From contig CANTUQ010000020.1 in the NCBI GenBank assembly GCA_947683425.1, positions 4,385,501 to 4,449,500 on the forward strand: a stretch of 64,000 bases of DNA, read 5' to 3'. Positions 1 to 11,965 of the stretch are shown here, one piece after another (within the stretch, counting starts at the first letter, position 1; each line of letters begins with the position of its first letter). Both the position numbers and the translations under genes were made by a program. The notes beneath the pieces were generated by a model, which saw only the letters and a list, made by a program, of their open reading frames with translations, searched no databases and was not told the origin of the DNA. Source of the stretch: Excoecaria cochinchinensis (Eukaryota > Streptophyta > Magnoliopsida > Malpighiales > Euphorbiaceae).

Positions 1-917
1 CACGCATGAGATAAAAAGTCACAAAAATATTTCTGTAATTAAATTGAAATTTTCACTAATAAAATTGGGACCAACATCCCTCGTTTTAGCCAAGAAACGA
101 AAAACATCCCAAATAAAATGAAGAGTTAAGTTCTCCAAAAATGGGATCACACATCCCGATTTTTAATCCAATAATCAAAACAACTCTTCGAACTCTATTT
201 AAATAAACGCGAAGGGACCAATGTTCCTAAACCTTCAAACATGTGCGAAGGAACCAATGTTCCTAAACCAAACAAATGTCCCGATTTATGTATGTTTTTC
301 TTACTGTTGATTTTGTTTGATTGTTTAAATATATGTATTTCCTTTTGGGCCTTTGTAATTAATTTTGGGGCAATATTATTTATTTAGGGATTGTATTCCG
401 TCCCATTTTCCCTTTTTTATCTTCTTCTATTCGGGGGTTGTATTTCGCCCCTATCTTCCATGTAATTGTGTGCTTGCATGTTTATTCGCTTTCCTTTATC
501 GCTTTATTTACAGCTTTTTTTTATAACTTTCGCTTATTGCTTTTTGAATGCTTGCGATGTGCCTTTATTTAAATGCATAAATCATGTGAGATAAGAGGTA
601 TAATTTTAGGAAGTTAAAAACTCACTTATAATTAACCAAAGCATACATAAGAGTGAAGTTCCGAACACCAATCTCTGGTCTTGACCAATAAGAGGTTAGA
701 GACCTTTCCCAATTTCTTATAACTTGGGTGGCGACTCCAAAATATCTCAAAAGTGCCCAAAGGTGCCATGGGGCTAGATGTTCCTTTCCAATGTTCTATT
801 GGGAAGGAAGCATCCAAGATGTCTCATGGCGCCCATGATCAAAAAGTCGCGAACCAATCCCTCGAATCCTAGAAGCGGGTTCAGAGAGGGCCTTTGCTAG
901 GTTCGGCGTGCATCACA
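1..917 (+). mobile_element. TAT-type LTR, 3' part (solo LTR or 3' LTR)
   Basis: The sequence matches the second half of the complete TAT LTR at 1472-3937: the same 'ggaccaatgt' leader text, the 'gggattgtattccgtccc' stretch and the closing 'ttcggcgtgcatcaca'. The window opens inside the LTR, so its 5' end is not seen. It ends at the expected CA at 917 and is followed directly by unrelated chromovirus protease sequence, not by a primer site. It is therefore the right edge of an inserted element or solo LTR. A clean hairpin with arms TTCCTT-CCAAT / ATTGG-AAGGAA lies at 781-809. No coding sequence is present; short ORFs here are chance. Confidence 0.75.
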
Positions 918-1471
918 CCAGGGTTTACAACCATGCCTGAAATCTAAAACCAAAGGTAGAAAAGCCTCACATCCTATCCTCAAAAATTGCCTAGCTTGCA
1001 TTGATAAAATCACGCTATTCAAAGGACCAGAGCCCAAACCCCACATAACCACCGGAGACTGATCACAACCTTTAAGCACTACTGTCTTCCTGTGATAATC
1101 TACCACTGCTCGATGCTTATACAACCAGTCCATACCCAAAATTAGATGAAATTCATGGAAAGGCAGACCAATCAAATCAACCGAAAACTCTTTTCCTTGT
1201 ACCGCTCGAGGACATTTCTTATACACCTTACTCACATTGACACTATGCCTTAAAGGACTGGTCACACATATCTCATAATCTAACTGATCAGCATTAGGCA
1301 AATTAGCATATAACTTCTTAGAACATAAATATGAGTGTATGGAACCAAGGTCTATTAGAGCATGCATTTCAGTAGAAAAGAGTAGAAACAAATAAGCTAT
1401 CACTTCTGGAGAGTCCTGCTCATCCCGAGCCTTCATCCCATACACCCTAGCTGGCGCTACTGAAGGATGAT
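918..1471 (-). pseudogene. Chromovirus retropepsin (aspartic protease) fragment
   Basis: On the minus strand an open stretch of about 180 codons (1445 down to about 918) reads as the end of gag and the protease of a Tekay/Del-like chromovirus. It has ALIDLGSIHSYL around the catalytic Asp (normally D-T/S-G; here the Gly is kept but the middle residue is Leu) and later LILGMDWL, the usual second protease motif. Both ends are cut by TAT LTRs (917 and 1472), so it is a piece of the DNA into which they inserted. It cannot be expressed as a protease on its own. Confidence 0.75.
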
Positions 1472-1659
1472 TATAGACACTGGGCCTTGAGGCAGTCCAG
1501 ATCAGAGTTACCCGATGAAGAGATCAATGTCTGTCTTCAGGCAAATGGATGAAAGTTGTGAGTTTTTATTCTCCTGTTTTACAAGGATTGAGGAATTTTC
1601 TTGGTAATAGGAGCTTTTTGGACGTCAGGAGGAGTGCTAATTTTTAAAAAATTGATTTT

Positions 1660-1865
1660 TACTCCATCGACGGTATAGGGGACGCCCGTGCCTCGCGATG
1701 TGCATCGTTCGTGCAGAGTTGGCCCGTCTCTAACCTTGAGTGATGCCCGTCACTCGTATGAGAGATGCCTGTCTCTCGCAAGTGACGACTGCTGTCTCTC
1801 GTGGGTGACTCACTGCCCAAAAGACTATGGATGTCCCGGTCATCCACCGACGCCCGTCGGTCGCT
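1660..1865 (+). repeat. GC-rich mini-hairpin array in TAT LTR (U3)
   Basis: An irregular run of units built around 'gcccgtc' flanked by arms such as gagnga/tcnctc, for example the gagagatgcc...tctc text near 1760. The equivalent block in element D (35373-35700, opposite strand) is better preserved and shows covarying arms. The block lies upstream of the TATA box at 2106. Confidence 0.55.
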
Positions 1866-2105
1866 AATCTGTCGTTATTTGGGTGAGATTTTCTAGATTT
1901 TTTTTCCATATCTTCTAAATATATTTCAACATTTCCAAATATTTCTTAAATCTTTTACAGATCTTTTAAAACTTTTCAAATATTTTCAAATCTTGAATTT
2001 AATTTTGAAAATATTTTGTAAATAATTCGGATTTGATTTTTATTTCAGAAATCTTTTTGAAATTTAAATTCCAAATTTTAATTTATTTGAATCATTTCCT
2101 AAACC

Positions 2106-2113
2106 TATAAATA
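2106..2113 (+). promoter_or_regulatory. TATA box of element A LTR
   Basis: TATAAATA follows a long AT-rich stretch. The same position in the related LTR of D has TATAAGTA on the minus strand (35148-35141). Transcription would start roughly 30 bp downstream. This is inferred from the motif and its conservation only. Confidence 0.55.
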
Positions 2114-2616
2114 AGAGGTAGAGATTTATTATTCAGGGTTAGCGGTTTTGACCAAAATGAGATTAGCAACTTTTACAGAAAATTCTCTGATAAAAAAGTT
2201 TTCTTGCTTTTGTTCTCATCTGATTTTCATCAAATATTCTTCAAATTTCGGTGAATCCTGGAGAATGAAATTAATTTTTTTCTGTCCGATCCAGTCCTAT
2301 TTTTTTAGCATTCATAACTGCTATCAAGACGTCGAGAAAGAAAAATATAATTTTCTTTTCTTGATTTGTTTTCGAAACAAGATTTTTGTAATCTAAAAAT
2401 CTTCTGAAAATCACACATCATGGATCAATCCTTGTAGAACTTGAGGAACAGAAGCCACGCGACATTCACCTTTAAAAGTAATATTTCGAGGGTAAACATT
2501 TTGGATCGATCTCCTTCATATTTAATAATTTCAATCTGATTTTACACATAAAATCTTATTTTACTTAAAATAAAATGATTTTCTGTTTGAGTTGCTGCGC
2601 TTTTTTGGATCTGGAG

Positions 2617-2745
2617 TGACCGACGAGCAGAGAATCCACCGACGGCCGTTGCTCATCCGAGCGATGGGCGATCGAGGGTGTCTGCCTCCACCCGTCAGTT
2701 AGCCCAGGGACGCTTGTCGCTCGCATGCTATGGGCCGTCCCTGGG
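2617..2745 (+). repeat. Second GC-rich hairpin block in TAT LTR
   Basis: It contains gaccgacgagc, gacggccgttgctc, gagcgatgggcg and gacgcttgtcgctcg, variants of the same arm-GGGC-arm pattern as at 1660-1865. The matching block in D is at 34520-34632, where a hairpin with arms GTCGCTC / GAGCGAC is intact. Confidence 0.5.
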
Positions 2746-3464
2746 CCTTTCCTTCTCCCTTTCCATCCCCCTTTCCTTCCTTTCTTTCACCACTTATTTT
2801 CTTATTATTTTTGTGATAATTCTTCATGGATTTTTTTTACATAATTTATTTTTTGTCTTTTATTTTGTGTTAATTGTGGCAATAACATGATTCTTATTTT
2901 TGTGAGTTTTATTAATCTATTTAGTGGATTTGGGTTATAAAAATCGAGGACACCACGGTGATCTGAGAATCTTCACTAGGGTTTATTCTCTTACCTTTAT
3001 CTCTTTTTATCTCATGTATTATTATTGTAAATGTTATTTTATTCTGCTAACACATGAAAATGACTAAAATATTTATAGTAATTAAATTGGGATTTTCATT
3101 AGTAAATTAGGGACCAATGTCTTGTTTCTTTCATCAAGTAAAATTGACACTTTAAAAATCATTTCTTTGTAAGTATATATGCGAGGACTAATGTCCTCAT
3201 TCTCAATGAATATCTCAATTTATGTATGGTCTACATGCTATTTACAATGGGGGTTTTATTTCATCCCTAGTTTTGTTGTAATTTATTGGATTTTCATTTA
3301 TCTTCTCTTATTTTTGCTCATGTTTATTGCTTTCCTTATATGGCCAACTTGTGCTTTAATTAATTGCATTAAATTCAATGAGAAATGGGATAAAACAGTA
3401 AATTCAAAACTCAATTATACTTTAACCAAGGTATGAATAAAAGGGAAGTCCCGAACCTTCTCTA

Positions 3465-3840
3465 GTCTTAGGCTCAACGAGCTTAGAGGACCATTTCAAT
3501 GTTCTATTGGGATGTGGCCTCAAAAATATCTCTTGTCGCCCAAAATAGGCCCAATTTGTATTGTCTTAGGCTCCACAAGATTAGATGATCTTTCTAGTAT
3601 TTTATTGGGAAGAGGTGTTGAAAATATCTCTGGCTTGCCCTAAATAGACGTATATGCATCGTCTTAGGCTTCACAAGATTAGATGATCCGCCTAATGTTC
3701 TATTGGAAGGAGGTGTTCAAAATATCTCTGATTGCCCAAAATAGACAGATATGCGCTGTTTTAAGCTCAGTGAGGTTAGATGACCTGTCCCAATGTTTTA
3801 TTGGGTGGCGACTCTAAGAAACCTTCTTGTTGCCCAAAAT
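3465..3840 (+). repeat. Four tandem units of about 98 bp, each with a CCCAAT/ATTGGG hairpin
   Basis: Hairpins start near 3496, 3594, 3691 and 3789, a spacing of 97-98 bp. Each unit reads 'ttaggct...gttaga...' then a stem like cccaat-gtttt-attggg, then 'aaaatatctct..ttgcccaaaata'. The block lies near the end of the LTR (R-U5 region). Related blocks are in D (33478-33759) and in the fragment at 1-917. Confidence 0.75.
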
Positions 3841-3938
3841 ATATGCACTTGTATAATCTCTTGCAAGTTATCATGAACCTCTCCCCGATGCCCTAAAAGC
3901 ATGCTTTCGGGGCCTCCCGGGGTCAGCACGCGTCACAG

Positions 3939-3956
3939 TGGTGACTCCACTGGGGA
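3939..3956 (+). other. Primer binding site of element A
   Basis: tggtgactccactgggga starts one base after the LTR end. It resembles the sequence found at this place in Ogre/TAT elements, for which a tRNA-Arg primer has been described. I could not match it base by base to a tRNA, so the tRNA identity is not certain. Confidence 0.6.
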
Positions 3957-4598
3957 TTTACTTTGATACTTTGCTTCAAAAGTACCTTGATTAAAACATA
4001 TAATTGAGTTTTAATTTAAAATTTTTTTCCTTTTTTAAAATTTGCATTGGATCTCATATAGAAACTTATATCTATACTAGTTTGGTCCCTCTTTTAATCC
4101 CGGTGCATTCCCGAAGCATGACCCTATGTTCACTCAATCTAGGGAAGTCTTAAGGATAATCACAAGCCCAAGCCTCAAACCATCATGGTATATTGAGTGG
4201 AGAACCAACCGGTCGTTACGCTCGTAATGAGCTAGACCCGTTGGCAGGGACCATGCTTGGGTAGACCTAAAGTATCATCACCCTGGCCAAGCTCATGTAC
4301 TGGAAATAGATACTTCCCCTAAGTGGTATGAACCGCAATACTATGGCTGCTATATGGATCATTATACATTATGAAAATCCAGATATTTTGACTGGTCACC
4401 TAATTAAAGGCTTTCAAGCCCCGATAGGCCCACGTAGATTTATTTGGACTGCCTAAATACACAATGATCATAACCCATGCGTCTGTGCATTAGTTAGGAG
4501 AGGTTATGCTGCCGATTTTTTGCCGTACATTATGCGCATGCATGGGGTTCCCTGTTAACCCATGGACCAAGCCCACCTAGGAAAGAGACTATGACCTC
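3957..4598 (+). other. Element A untranslated leader
   Basis: This is non-coding sequence between the primer site and the first gag-like reading frame. I see no conserved ORF, repeat or RNA motif in it. Long leaders are usual for TAT elements. Confidence 0.5.
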
Positions 4599-6160
4599 GT
4601 GTGCGGGAGTGACAAGGTTGGAAGGACCTATGTGCTTGAATATAATTTGCGGATGTTGTATAGAACTACCATGCATCTTATGGCATTCATGCATCATCCT
4701 AACATAACTTGTTTTGCAGACATCATAGATCTACCTAAGTGGTCAAGAGGTCCTCAAGGGCGCTTGCACAGTAACCCGTTCTTTGAACTGCCGGAGAGGG
4801 TAGAGTATTCGAACATAATTTACGAAACCAGTCACGCTACATCATCCCAGTTCTCCCTACAAAGTGCGATGGCTAATTCACCAAGAAGGGCAGACACCAC
4901 CAGGGCTATGATTGCATGTGAAGTGGGCAAAAGGTTTGAAGAGTTTAAAAATCGGATGATGGCAAATATGGCCTAGCCTGCTGCACTACAGAACCCAGTT
5001 CGTCCTCCTGTTAGACAAAATGAACAGGAGGAAGTCAGAGAAGACCCACAAGAAGAGGTTCACCCACCACCAGTAGACCTAAGGGCTAATGTATTAACAG
5101 GATAGAGAAGGGGGCCTTCCCGTAGAATGGAGGAGTTAGAGGATGAGGATGATTATGAAGAGCACATATCGCTGAGAGGGAAGGCACCCCATACAGAGGA
5201 AGCCATCTGGAAGAAGATGGAAGAAAAATTTTAGGCCATGACAAGGATGCTGGCAAGGGGGCAAGGGATGAACCTCGAAGATAAGGAGTTAGAGGGAGAA
5301 GATTTGATTCCTATGAACTTTAAAATGCTGGATGTCCCAAAATTTGATGGCACTTTCGATCCTACCGCCCACATAAAGTAGTATTCACTGGAAATAAAGG
5401 GTACTACTTTGACGTAGAGACAGAAAATCGAATACTTCTGTTTGATCTTAACTGACTCGGCGGTGGATTAGTACCATGGTCTAGACCGGAGGACTATAGA
5501 GGACTGGGACTTATTAATGGAAGAGTTTCTTAGGCAATATAATTACAACACGAGTATGGAGGTGACCCTGAAGGACTTGGAGTTGCTGTAATAGAAGTTA
5601 GGTAAGTCCTTTCAAGAGTATCTAAGCCGATGGAGGAACCGGGTAATGGAATTGAGGAGAAAGGCAGATACTCAAGATCAGTTCTGGCTATTCATAAAAA
5701 ATGCTAGCCCATATATGAGGGATGGATTGAAAATGAAGGGTCTGAGAGACTAGGAATCTTTGAAGGATATCGCTATTGAGGCAGAAGGAGAGTACCTCTC
5801 GAGAAGAGCAAACAATAAGAGTTATGCCAAGAAAGGTAGTGCTAGTTAGGGGGCAAGTAGGTTAGTAGGCTCCAGCAGTGGCACAAGGAAGACGGCTGAG
5901 GTTTTAGCTACTAATACTGCTTCGAGGCATTTTTCCAATTTAGGGAGGTCTCTCTCATGGGTGTTCAGAAGGCTGATGAAGGAAAGGAAAATACAGCCTT
6001 TACCACCCCGATCAGCTAGACTCAGGGTTTGCTAGAGCACAAGGATAATGAATACTATGCATATCATCCGCATACCGGGCACGTAATTGATGAGTGTAAA
6101 GCTCTAAGGCATGCAATTCAGGATTTGATTGACTCTAAATAGATTACATATACAAAGAAA
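4599..6160 (+). pseudogene. TAT gag, decayed
   Basis: An open stretch runs to 4976 (125 codons). Gag-like sequence then continues through about nine stops: an acidic/glutamate-rich linker, a capsid-like core with KFDGTFDPTAH, EEFLRQYNYNTSM and FQEYLSRWRNRVMELR, and a C-terminal HTGHVIDECKALRHAIQDLI that resembles the Cys/His-poor end of TAT gag. There is no classical zinc knuckle. Nearly all stops are TAG, several where CAG is expected. It would have made the structural particle protein; it cannot now. The frame changes before the protease part. Confidence 0.7.
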
Positions 6161-7590
6161 AAAGGGAATCAGAAGAAGTCTGGGTATAACAGTGTGCCCC
6201 CTCCTGTGTTCATGATCGGGTCCAGTTTGCCCGAATGGTTAGTATTGAGAGATTTGTATGGCATCGATGCCAACACTGCTATCACGCACCTCCATGAGGT
6301 GAGTGAAGAAGGGCATCCCATTGCAGTGATTGATTGCTGGTCCATTGATGAAAGTGGAGATGAAGATGATAATTTTAAAGCTGAAGGATTTCCCAACCCG
6401 TGAGGTTCAAAGGAGGAAGAGGAGAAGAAGGAGAAGAAGAAGATTGGAGCAGTGACCCAAAGTGGAAGGATAGCTCTATAAGTTGATAGGCCACAAGATC
6501 CAAAGATAGGCCAAAAAGGAAAAGCGCTGAAAGATGATCCAATAATAAGGCAACTGAAAAAGACACCGGCTCAAATTTCGATATGTGATCTATTGAGGCA
6601 GTCTCTATCTCACAAGCAGAAGTTAGTGGAGGCTTTATGTGAGACTACGGTGGCCAAAACCATCTTGCCTACAGAGCTGTTGGATGTAGTAAAGGGGGGT
6701 GACGGGGAAAATGTGGTGTTTACAAATGCTGACTTGCCTGCGGGCTGTAATCATAACTGCCCCCTATACATAAGCGCTCAAATCAATCAGAAGCATACGG
6801 CATCTGTCATGGTGGATGATTGTTCATCAATTAATGTATGCCCCCTGGTAGCGATGGTAGCTTTTGGAGTGACTAAGCATATGCTAGCTAAGTCTGATCT
6901 AACGATCACGACTTATAATAACTCGCGGAGGCAGGCATCGGGGACATTTAAGACGGTAGTCAAGACGGGTCCGGTGGAAACCGAAGTAGAATTTGTGGTC
7001 TTACCCATTCCGGCCAACTTCTCAGGCCTCTTGGGAATGCCTTAGTTCCATAAGCTAGGAGGAGTGCCCTCCACTCTACACCAAATGGTTAAGATTCCTT
7101 ATGAGGGGCAGGTTGTGACTATAAGGGCCGTGAGGGAGAATCAGGTCTCAATATTAGAGATTGAGAGGCAGCCTTTCAGTGGATTTCACGTTGCTATGAT
7201 AGATGAAGAGGAACATATGGAAGGAAGCCCTCAGGTGCTAAATATGATGAAGAGAATGTCATTCCTCCCTGGCGTAGGTCTAGGCAAGAATTCACAGGGA
7301 TCACCAATAGCCGTTGCTACTAGAGGTCAGAAAGATAGGAGGGGCCTTGGGTATTATGGCACTATAAAGAAGGGTAAGAAGTCAGTCGATGAAATTCCCC
7401 ATATCAAAGAAATCTTTATGCCAGCAAATTCAGTGTGTGCCTACATGGGGGAAGCAGAGCCTCAGTGGGTCGATGGAAAGATTGTGCCGGGTTTTGAGGT
7501 CTTTAATTATGTCTTTGATTGGGACATTGGATTGATTAAGCCAGTAGAGGGCTTTTGGGATGAGGAAATCATAACCAAGGAAACAGTCTG
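6161..7590 (+). pseudogene. TAT protease plus G-patch region, decayed
   Basis: One frame carries three broken pieces (6194-6403, 6593-7045, 7064-7590). The middle piece is a retropepsin: VMVDDCSSINVCP keeps the catalytic Asp, but the usual Gly two residues on is Cys, and FSGLLGMP is the second motif, followed by a stop where Trp is expected. The last piece holds a G-patch, FLPGVGLGKNSQG, a glycine-rich RNA-binding motif known next to protease in TAT elements. Coding text stops at 7590 where element B is inserted and resumes at 20549. Confidence 0.75.
7586..7590 (+). other. Left target duplication GTCTG of element B
   Basis: GTCTG here and at 20544-20548 flanks element B. An LTR start at 'tgtacc' (7606) gives no duplication. 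Starting at 'tgtaatggca' (7591) gives a perfect 5-bp repeat and also puts the polypurine tract next to the 3' LTR. Confidence 0.8.
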
Positions 7591-7800
7591 TGTAATGGCA
7601 CAAAGTGTACCTTAGAAAAATTGTATGTGTTATTTGTGTTATTAGGGCATAAGAGTGATTTAATGAGTAAACAATTATGAGTAAGTAAGGATGCAATTGA
7701 ATGAAATTAAAAGATATTAGAAGAGAAGAATCAAAGAGGGGATAAGTGGAGATTTGCCAAAGGACTCAAGTGGATGTTTGGTGAAGAGGTGAGTGCATTC

Positions 7801-7853
7801 CACGTGTGAAATGTACCTCTTGCCAACAACCCTCTTTGTATGCAATATATAGA
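7801..7853 (+). promoter_or_regulatory. G-box and TATA box of element B LTR
   Basis: CACGTG (7801-7806) lies 40 bp before TATATAGA (7846-7853). In the 3' LTR the same pair is at about 17968-17973 and 18012-18019, where the G-box sits in an inverted repeat with 9-bp arms (gcattccac / gtggaatgc). CACGTG is the core bound by plant bZIP and bHLH factors. Promoter use is inferred. Confidence 0.55.
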
Positions 7854-8635
7854 TGGAGAAAGAGGCAGAAATGGGTATTGTGGTTCATTGGAGTTCGGCC
7901 ATTCCCTTTCTAATTTCTGTATTTCTTTCTTCTTTATTTCATGGAATTGAGCTTCTTTTCTTTTCAATTTCATTCAAGAGGTTGATTTGGATTGGTTTGA
8001 AGAAGTATTAAGGGTTAAGCCAAGAAGATAAGTAGGGTTGATGGTTTGTGTATATCTTCTTCTACCCCTTTTCTATTTTGGATTTGTATTGGTTTGTGAT
8101 GGACCAAGAGAGTGTATTTTGATTGATTGTGCAAGAAGAATTGGACAAGAAGAAGGCAAAAGGCAAGGAGAAGGTCTAGATAAAGATAGAGTCAGCAGTC
8201 TGCTTTTTGAGGTTTGGGATATATGTGTTATATGTTAACCTTGTTAAGTGATGCGTATGTGTTGATTAGTTTGGATTAAAATGTATAATTGATGTATGAA
8301 TGTGTGGTGTGAGAAATTGAGTGTGATTATGTGTTATTTGATGAAAAGCATAATTGAAGTGTACAATTGATAGGTGATAAGTTATTGAATATTGAATAAT
8401 AGCCTTGAGCATGGAGAGTAAACAAGCATAAACCCTAATTTAGAAGTTGTGAATGTTAACTAGTATGACTATTGGCATGCTAATTGCATATGGATGCATA
8501 AAGTAATTGTATATTGTATGGTCATAAGTGTATGTGGATAGCGTAGATTGTATTAGTGATAATTTAGGAGGCATGCTAACGATATGTGAGTGGAAAGGAT
8601 TGTAAATATGTTGTGAGTTTTGGCATTTTGCATAG

Positions 8636-8963
8636 GTCACAGTGACAAGCCTTTGGTTGCCACTGTGAGATATGCAAGGATTGCATTCTGTTTGGATGAT
8701 TTTAGTATGTCACGGTGATAAGCACTTTGGTTGCCACCGTGAGATACTATGATTTGTATTGTGCCTGGACTCTGGTGGTATGTCACGGTCATAATCTAAG
8801 TGATTGTCACCGTGAGGTACTCTTGAATTGCATTCTGTTTTTGTAATTCAGTATATGTCACGGTCACAATCAAAGTGATTGTCATCGTGAGGTACTCTTG
8901 AATGTATTTTGTTTTGGTAATTCTTAGCATATCACGGTCACAACCAATTGGTTGTCACCGTGA
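8636..8963 (+). repeat. Palindrome array, TCACGGT class, 5 units (B 5' LTR)
   Basis: Units start at 8636, 8709, 8782, 8857 and 8932 (spacing 73-75 bp). Each is an inverted repeat of about 34 bp such as gtcacggtcacaatc...gattgtcaccgtgag. Spacers carry 'gcattctg' in the middle and end in 'tat' before the next palindrome. The array lies downstream of the TATA box, so it would be transcribed. Confidence 0.9.
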
Positions 8964-9945
8964 GGTATTTCCAACATGTGAATTCCTTTATTTAGCATTA
9001 TCAAATGTTAATTATAAAGGTTAGTGGGATTCTTAATGAGTTTAATGCTTCTAATTAAGCATCCCAAGCATGATGAATCATATTTGCTTATGTGAATAAA
9101 TATATGTAAGCAATACGTATGATCATGTGTAGGTGATGTGTGTGCCTTGGTATTGTATAGTGGATAGAATATAAGAAGTTTATGTTGAATTGATCTATAA
9201 GATACATGTGTACATGGAATGAGTATGCAAATGAGAATATGCATATGTTTTGACATGAATAAATGTTATAAGCTTGAGTTGTTCATAGAAGTGGATAGAT
9301 GGGCATGCCTATAAAGGGTTAGATGATTTGCAGCTGTTAGATGTTTGGCACAGACGAGTGTCTAGATATTTGTTACCTATTGGTATCTAGATGAATTTGA
9401 GACTTCGGTCTCCATATGATTTGAGACTCTCATCTTTAGATGTTTGATACTGTTTATCAGTATCCATATGTTTACCCGTATCCAGTTATAGTATAAAGTT
9501 AGGCTATTAATTACTTGTTAAATGTATATGAGATGTTAATATATGTTAAAGAGCTATAGATAATGCTAACAGAGGTACTTGACTGTTGCATTATAGATGC
9601 CTATATGAGCTTATAAGTGCATATGTAAAGTTATAATTGTACATAAATGGGCTAGAAGTATGCTGCTAAGCTTGAATGTATATAAATGTCCATGAGATGC
9701 TATGATATGAAATACATCTTATATGGGCCGATAGCTAGAATTAGAAGAATATGAACATGATATATGTTACATGATATTATGGATATGGTTAAAGCATATT
9801 TAATAGTATGCCTATCATATTATAAGTATAACATAAATGCTTATTTATTTTTTATGCCATAAATGATTAGCATATCAATTGATGATATGTTTGATGATTG
9901 ATGCTTGTGACTTCGTCAAAAGTCTATTACTTGTGTTATCCCCAC

Positions 9946-9986
9946 TAAGCATTATCGCCTAGCACGGGTGTTTTTCCCATGTAGGT
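9946..9986 (+). promoter_or_regulatory. Double hairpin with acceptor-like AG (B 5' LTR)
   Basis: Two adjacent stems: ctaagc/gcctag (one mismatch) and agcacggg/cccatgt, followed by TAG|GT with AG at 9983-9984. The same double hairpin occurs in every chromovirus-type LTR here, with paired changes. In this copy it is partly decayed. Confidence 0.6.
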
Positions 9987-10396
9987 TTACAAGTTAAGTG
10001 AGGGTTGGACATCTGTAGGCCGTGGCCACTAGGAGTATAAGTTGATGTTTTTTTTTTATTCGGCATAGCTTTTTGTATACATGATATAGAACTTTTATAT
10101 AGCCTCGTATATGTTCAGCTCTTATATATGTAAAGCAATTTTGTATATGGTATGTAGATGTTGAAGTGAAGGTTGCTTTTGTAATCGATATGTAAAGGCT
10201 TATGAAAGAGAATGTTTGTAATGTATAAAGAATAGCAATATTGTAATGTATATGATTATAAGATTCTGTTTTTAGACATGTATATTCTGCTTTGTATGTG
10301 TCATGTATGATTACCATTTATGCTTCCGCATGACTGTTTGTGTATGTGTTTGTGGTGACCTAATATCCTCCCAAGGGGTATTAGGGCGCTACAAGT

Positions 10397-10410
10397 TGTG
10401 GTATCAGAGC
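10397..10410 (+). other. Primer binding site of element B (initiator Met tRNA)
   Basis: 'tgtggtatcagagc' follows the LTR end. TGGTATCAGAGC is complementary to the 3' end of plant initiator methionine tRNA, the usual primer of chromoviruses. Confidence 0.85.
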
Positions 10411-11965
10411 ATAGGTATATGGTTTAGGACGATAAGTTGTTAGAGTATTGATTAGATGTTTGTGTCTGTCTAGAGTTGTGGCCTAGAGCAAATGTTGTGT
10501 TGTGTAGAGTATAGATGGAATCAGATCCGAGCGAGAATGTAGGAGAGATGATGGGAAGTGTAAATCCGGTTAGAGTTAATGTAACACCCCGAATATACCC
10601 TAGTCGGATTAGGGTAAGTTTAGAGTGTAACGGAAACCGAATGTGATCAAAATAGGGACGGAAGTGTTAAAAATGACGCAACCATCATTAATTTAAAAGT
10701 TTCAGCGGGTTTCAGTAAGTTGGACAGTTATATCGTCGTGTCTTAAACAACATGAAAATAATTATTTTGGTGACTAAAAATGTGTAATTGGATGAAGGAA
10801 GTGATTAATTGTAGTAAAAGAATGTGACTAGTTTTATTTGTGTAAGGTAGGGGTATTTCGGTCATTTTGTAATTAAGGGTCAAATTGATTGAATTAATTA
10901 ATTATGCTGGCCAATATATGTAATAGAAAAGTGGAATGCCAATTGAGGGAAAAGAAGTAAGGAAAGGGATTAAAAGAGATGTTTGACATAAATATCAACT
11001 TTGGACCACTAAAAAGGTGACATGTGGCAAATGAGGATAAGGATGGACTTATGGCCTTAAGGCAGCCCTTTGGCTGTCCCTAGGGCCATTCTTGGACGGG
11101 AAATGAAAAGGAAAAGAAAGGGAGAAAGCCATCCTCCTCCTCTCTCACGCCACTTCAAGCAATTGAAGCCCAAGATAGATTTGTTCAAATTCTAAGAAAT
11201 TAGATGCAAGATTTGGGTTAAGAAAAATGTAAGTGGTTGGTTTTTCCCTCTTCCTCTCCTCTTCTCCTTGAAGATGGATAAGGGTATGTGTAACTTTGAG
11301 TTTTGGTTATTTTGTTTGGAGGGAACAAGAGAAGCTAAAGAGGGAGAAGGAAGAAAAGGAGACTGTGCAGCTATTTGAACAATTTGGGAGCAAAGGAAAA
11401 GAGGTTTGGAAACTCTTTCATTATATATATAAATTTGTATTTGTTTATGTGTTATATGATTTATTTGAATGTTTTGATGATGATATATGATGATGGTAGT
11501 GAGTGTTGGTTTAAATTGCTAAACCGTGCATGTGAATAGGATTTTGGGTGAAAACTGTGTTAGAATACACTTGACCCTTCCTCAGTTATTAGGCTGTATT
11601 CTGAGTTTTAGAACTCCAATCGATATGATACCAGTGGCTTTTGAAAGCTAATACCTATTCCTACAAACCTCTTAGAAATAGGCTTGAGCAAATTCTAGCT
11701 CTAAGTGTCCCTAAGGTTGTCCGGAAATAGAGGTATCTCCTCTGGCCGGGTTCAGGGGAGCAGTATGGATTGTTTTGGTCATATCTGATTATTTATGTGT
11801 CCAAAAGACACGATATTTGTTCTATATTAACGCTAACATCCTAAAGATCATTTGTTAAGAAGGACGTTTGGCCTAAAAATGAGTTTTAGAGGTCAGTTTA
11901 GGCTGTTGAAGTTTGAAGTGGAAAGCAGTCCTGACTCTGTGCTTCTGTTTTGCCATTTTTAGTAT

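Larger units (their letters stand above)
1472..3937 (+). repeat. Element A 5' LTR (TAT)
   Basis: The start 'tatagacac' aligns with the 'tgtagacac' end of the LTR of element D (33344-35885, minus strand), so the original TG has become TA. The end is 'cgcgtcaca'. Its length of 2466 bp compares with 2542 bp for D. Inside are a TATA box (2106), two blocks of short GC-rich hairpins (1660-1865, 2617-2745) and four tandem units of about 98 bp (about 3465-3840). The primer site follows directly. Confidence 0.8.
7591..10393 (+). repeat. Element B 5' LTR
   Basis: Starts 'tgtaatggca', ends 'ggcgctaca', 2803 bp. It is clearly similar along its length to the 3' LTR (17757-20543), with scattered differences. 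Order of parts: G-box and TATA box, leader, splice-donor-like site (damaged here), palindrome array, 'ggcatgcctata', 'gagacttcggtctcc', double hairpin with acceptor-like AG, end. Confidence 0.85.

Noticed and set aside
7606..7620. Element B LTR start at 'tgtacctt'
   Set aside because: It gives no target duplication and leaves the polypurine tract 16 bp from the 3' LTR. The start at 7591 solves both.
8038..8238. Short leader ORF in the B LTR (66 codons)
   Set aside because: Not kept in the 3' LTR copy, where the frame is altered; it lies beside the donor-like site and is likely untranslated leader.
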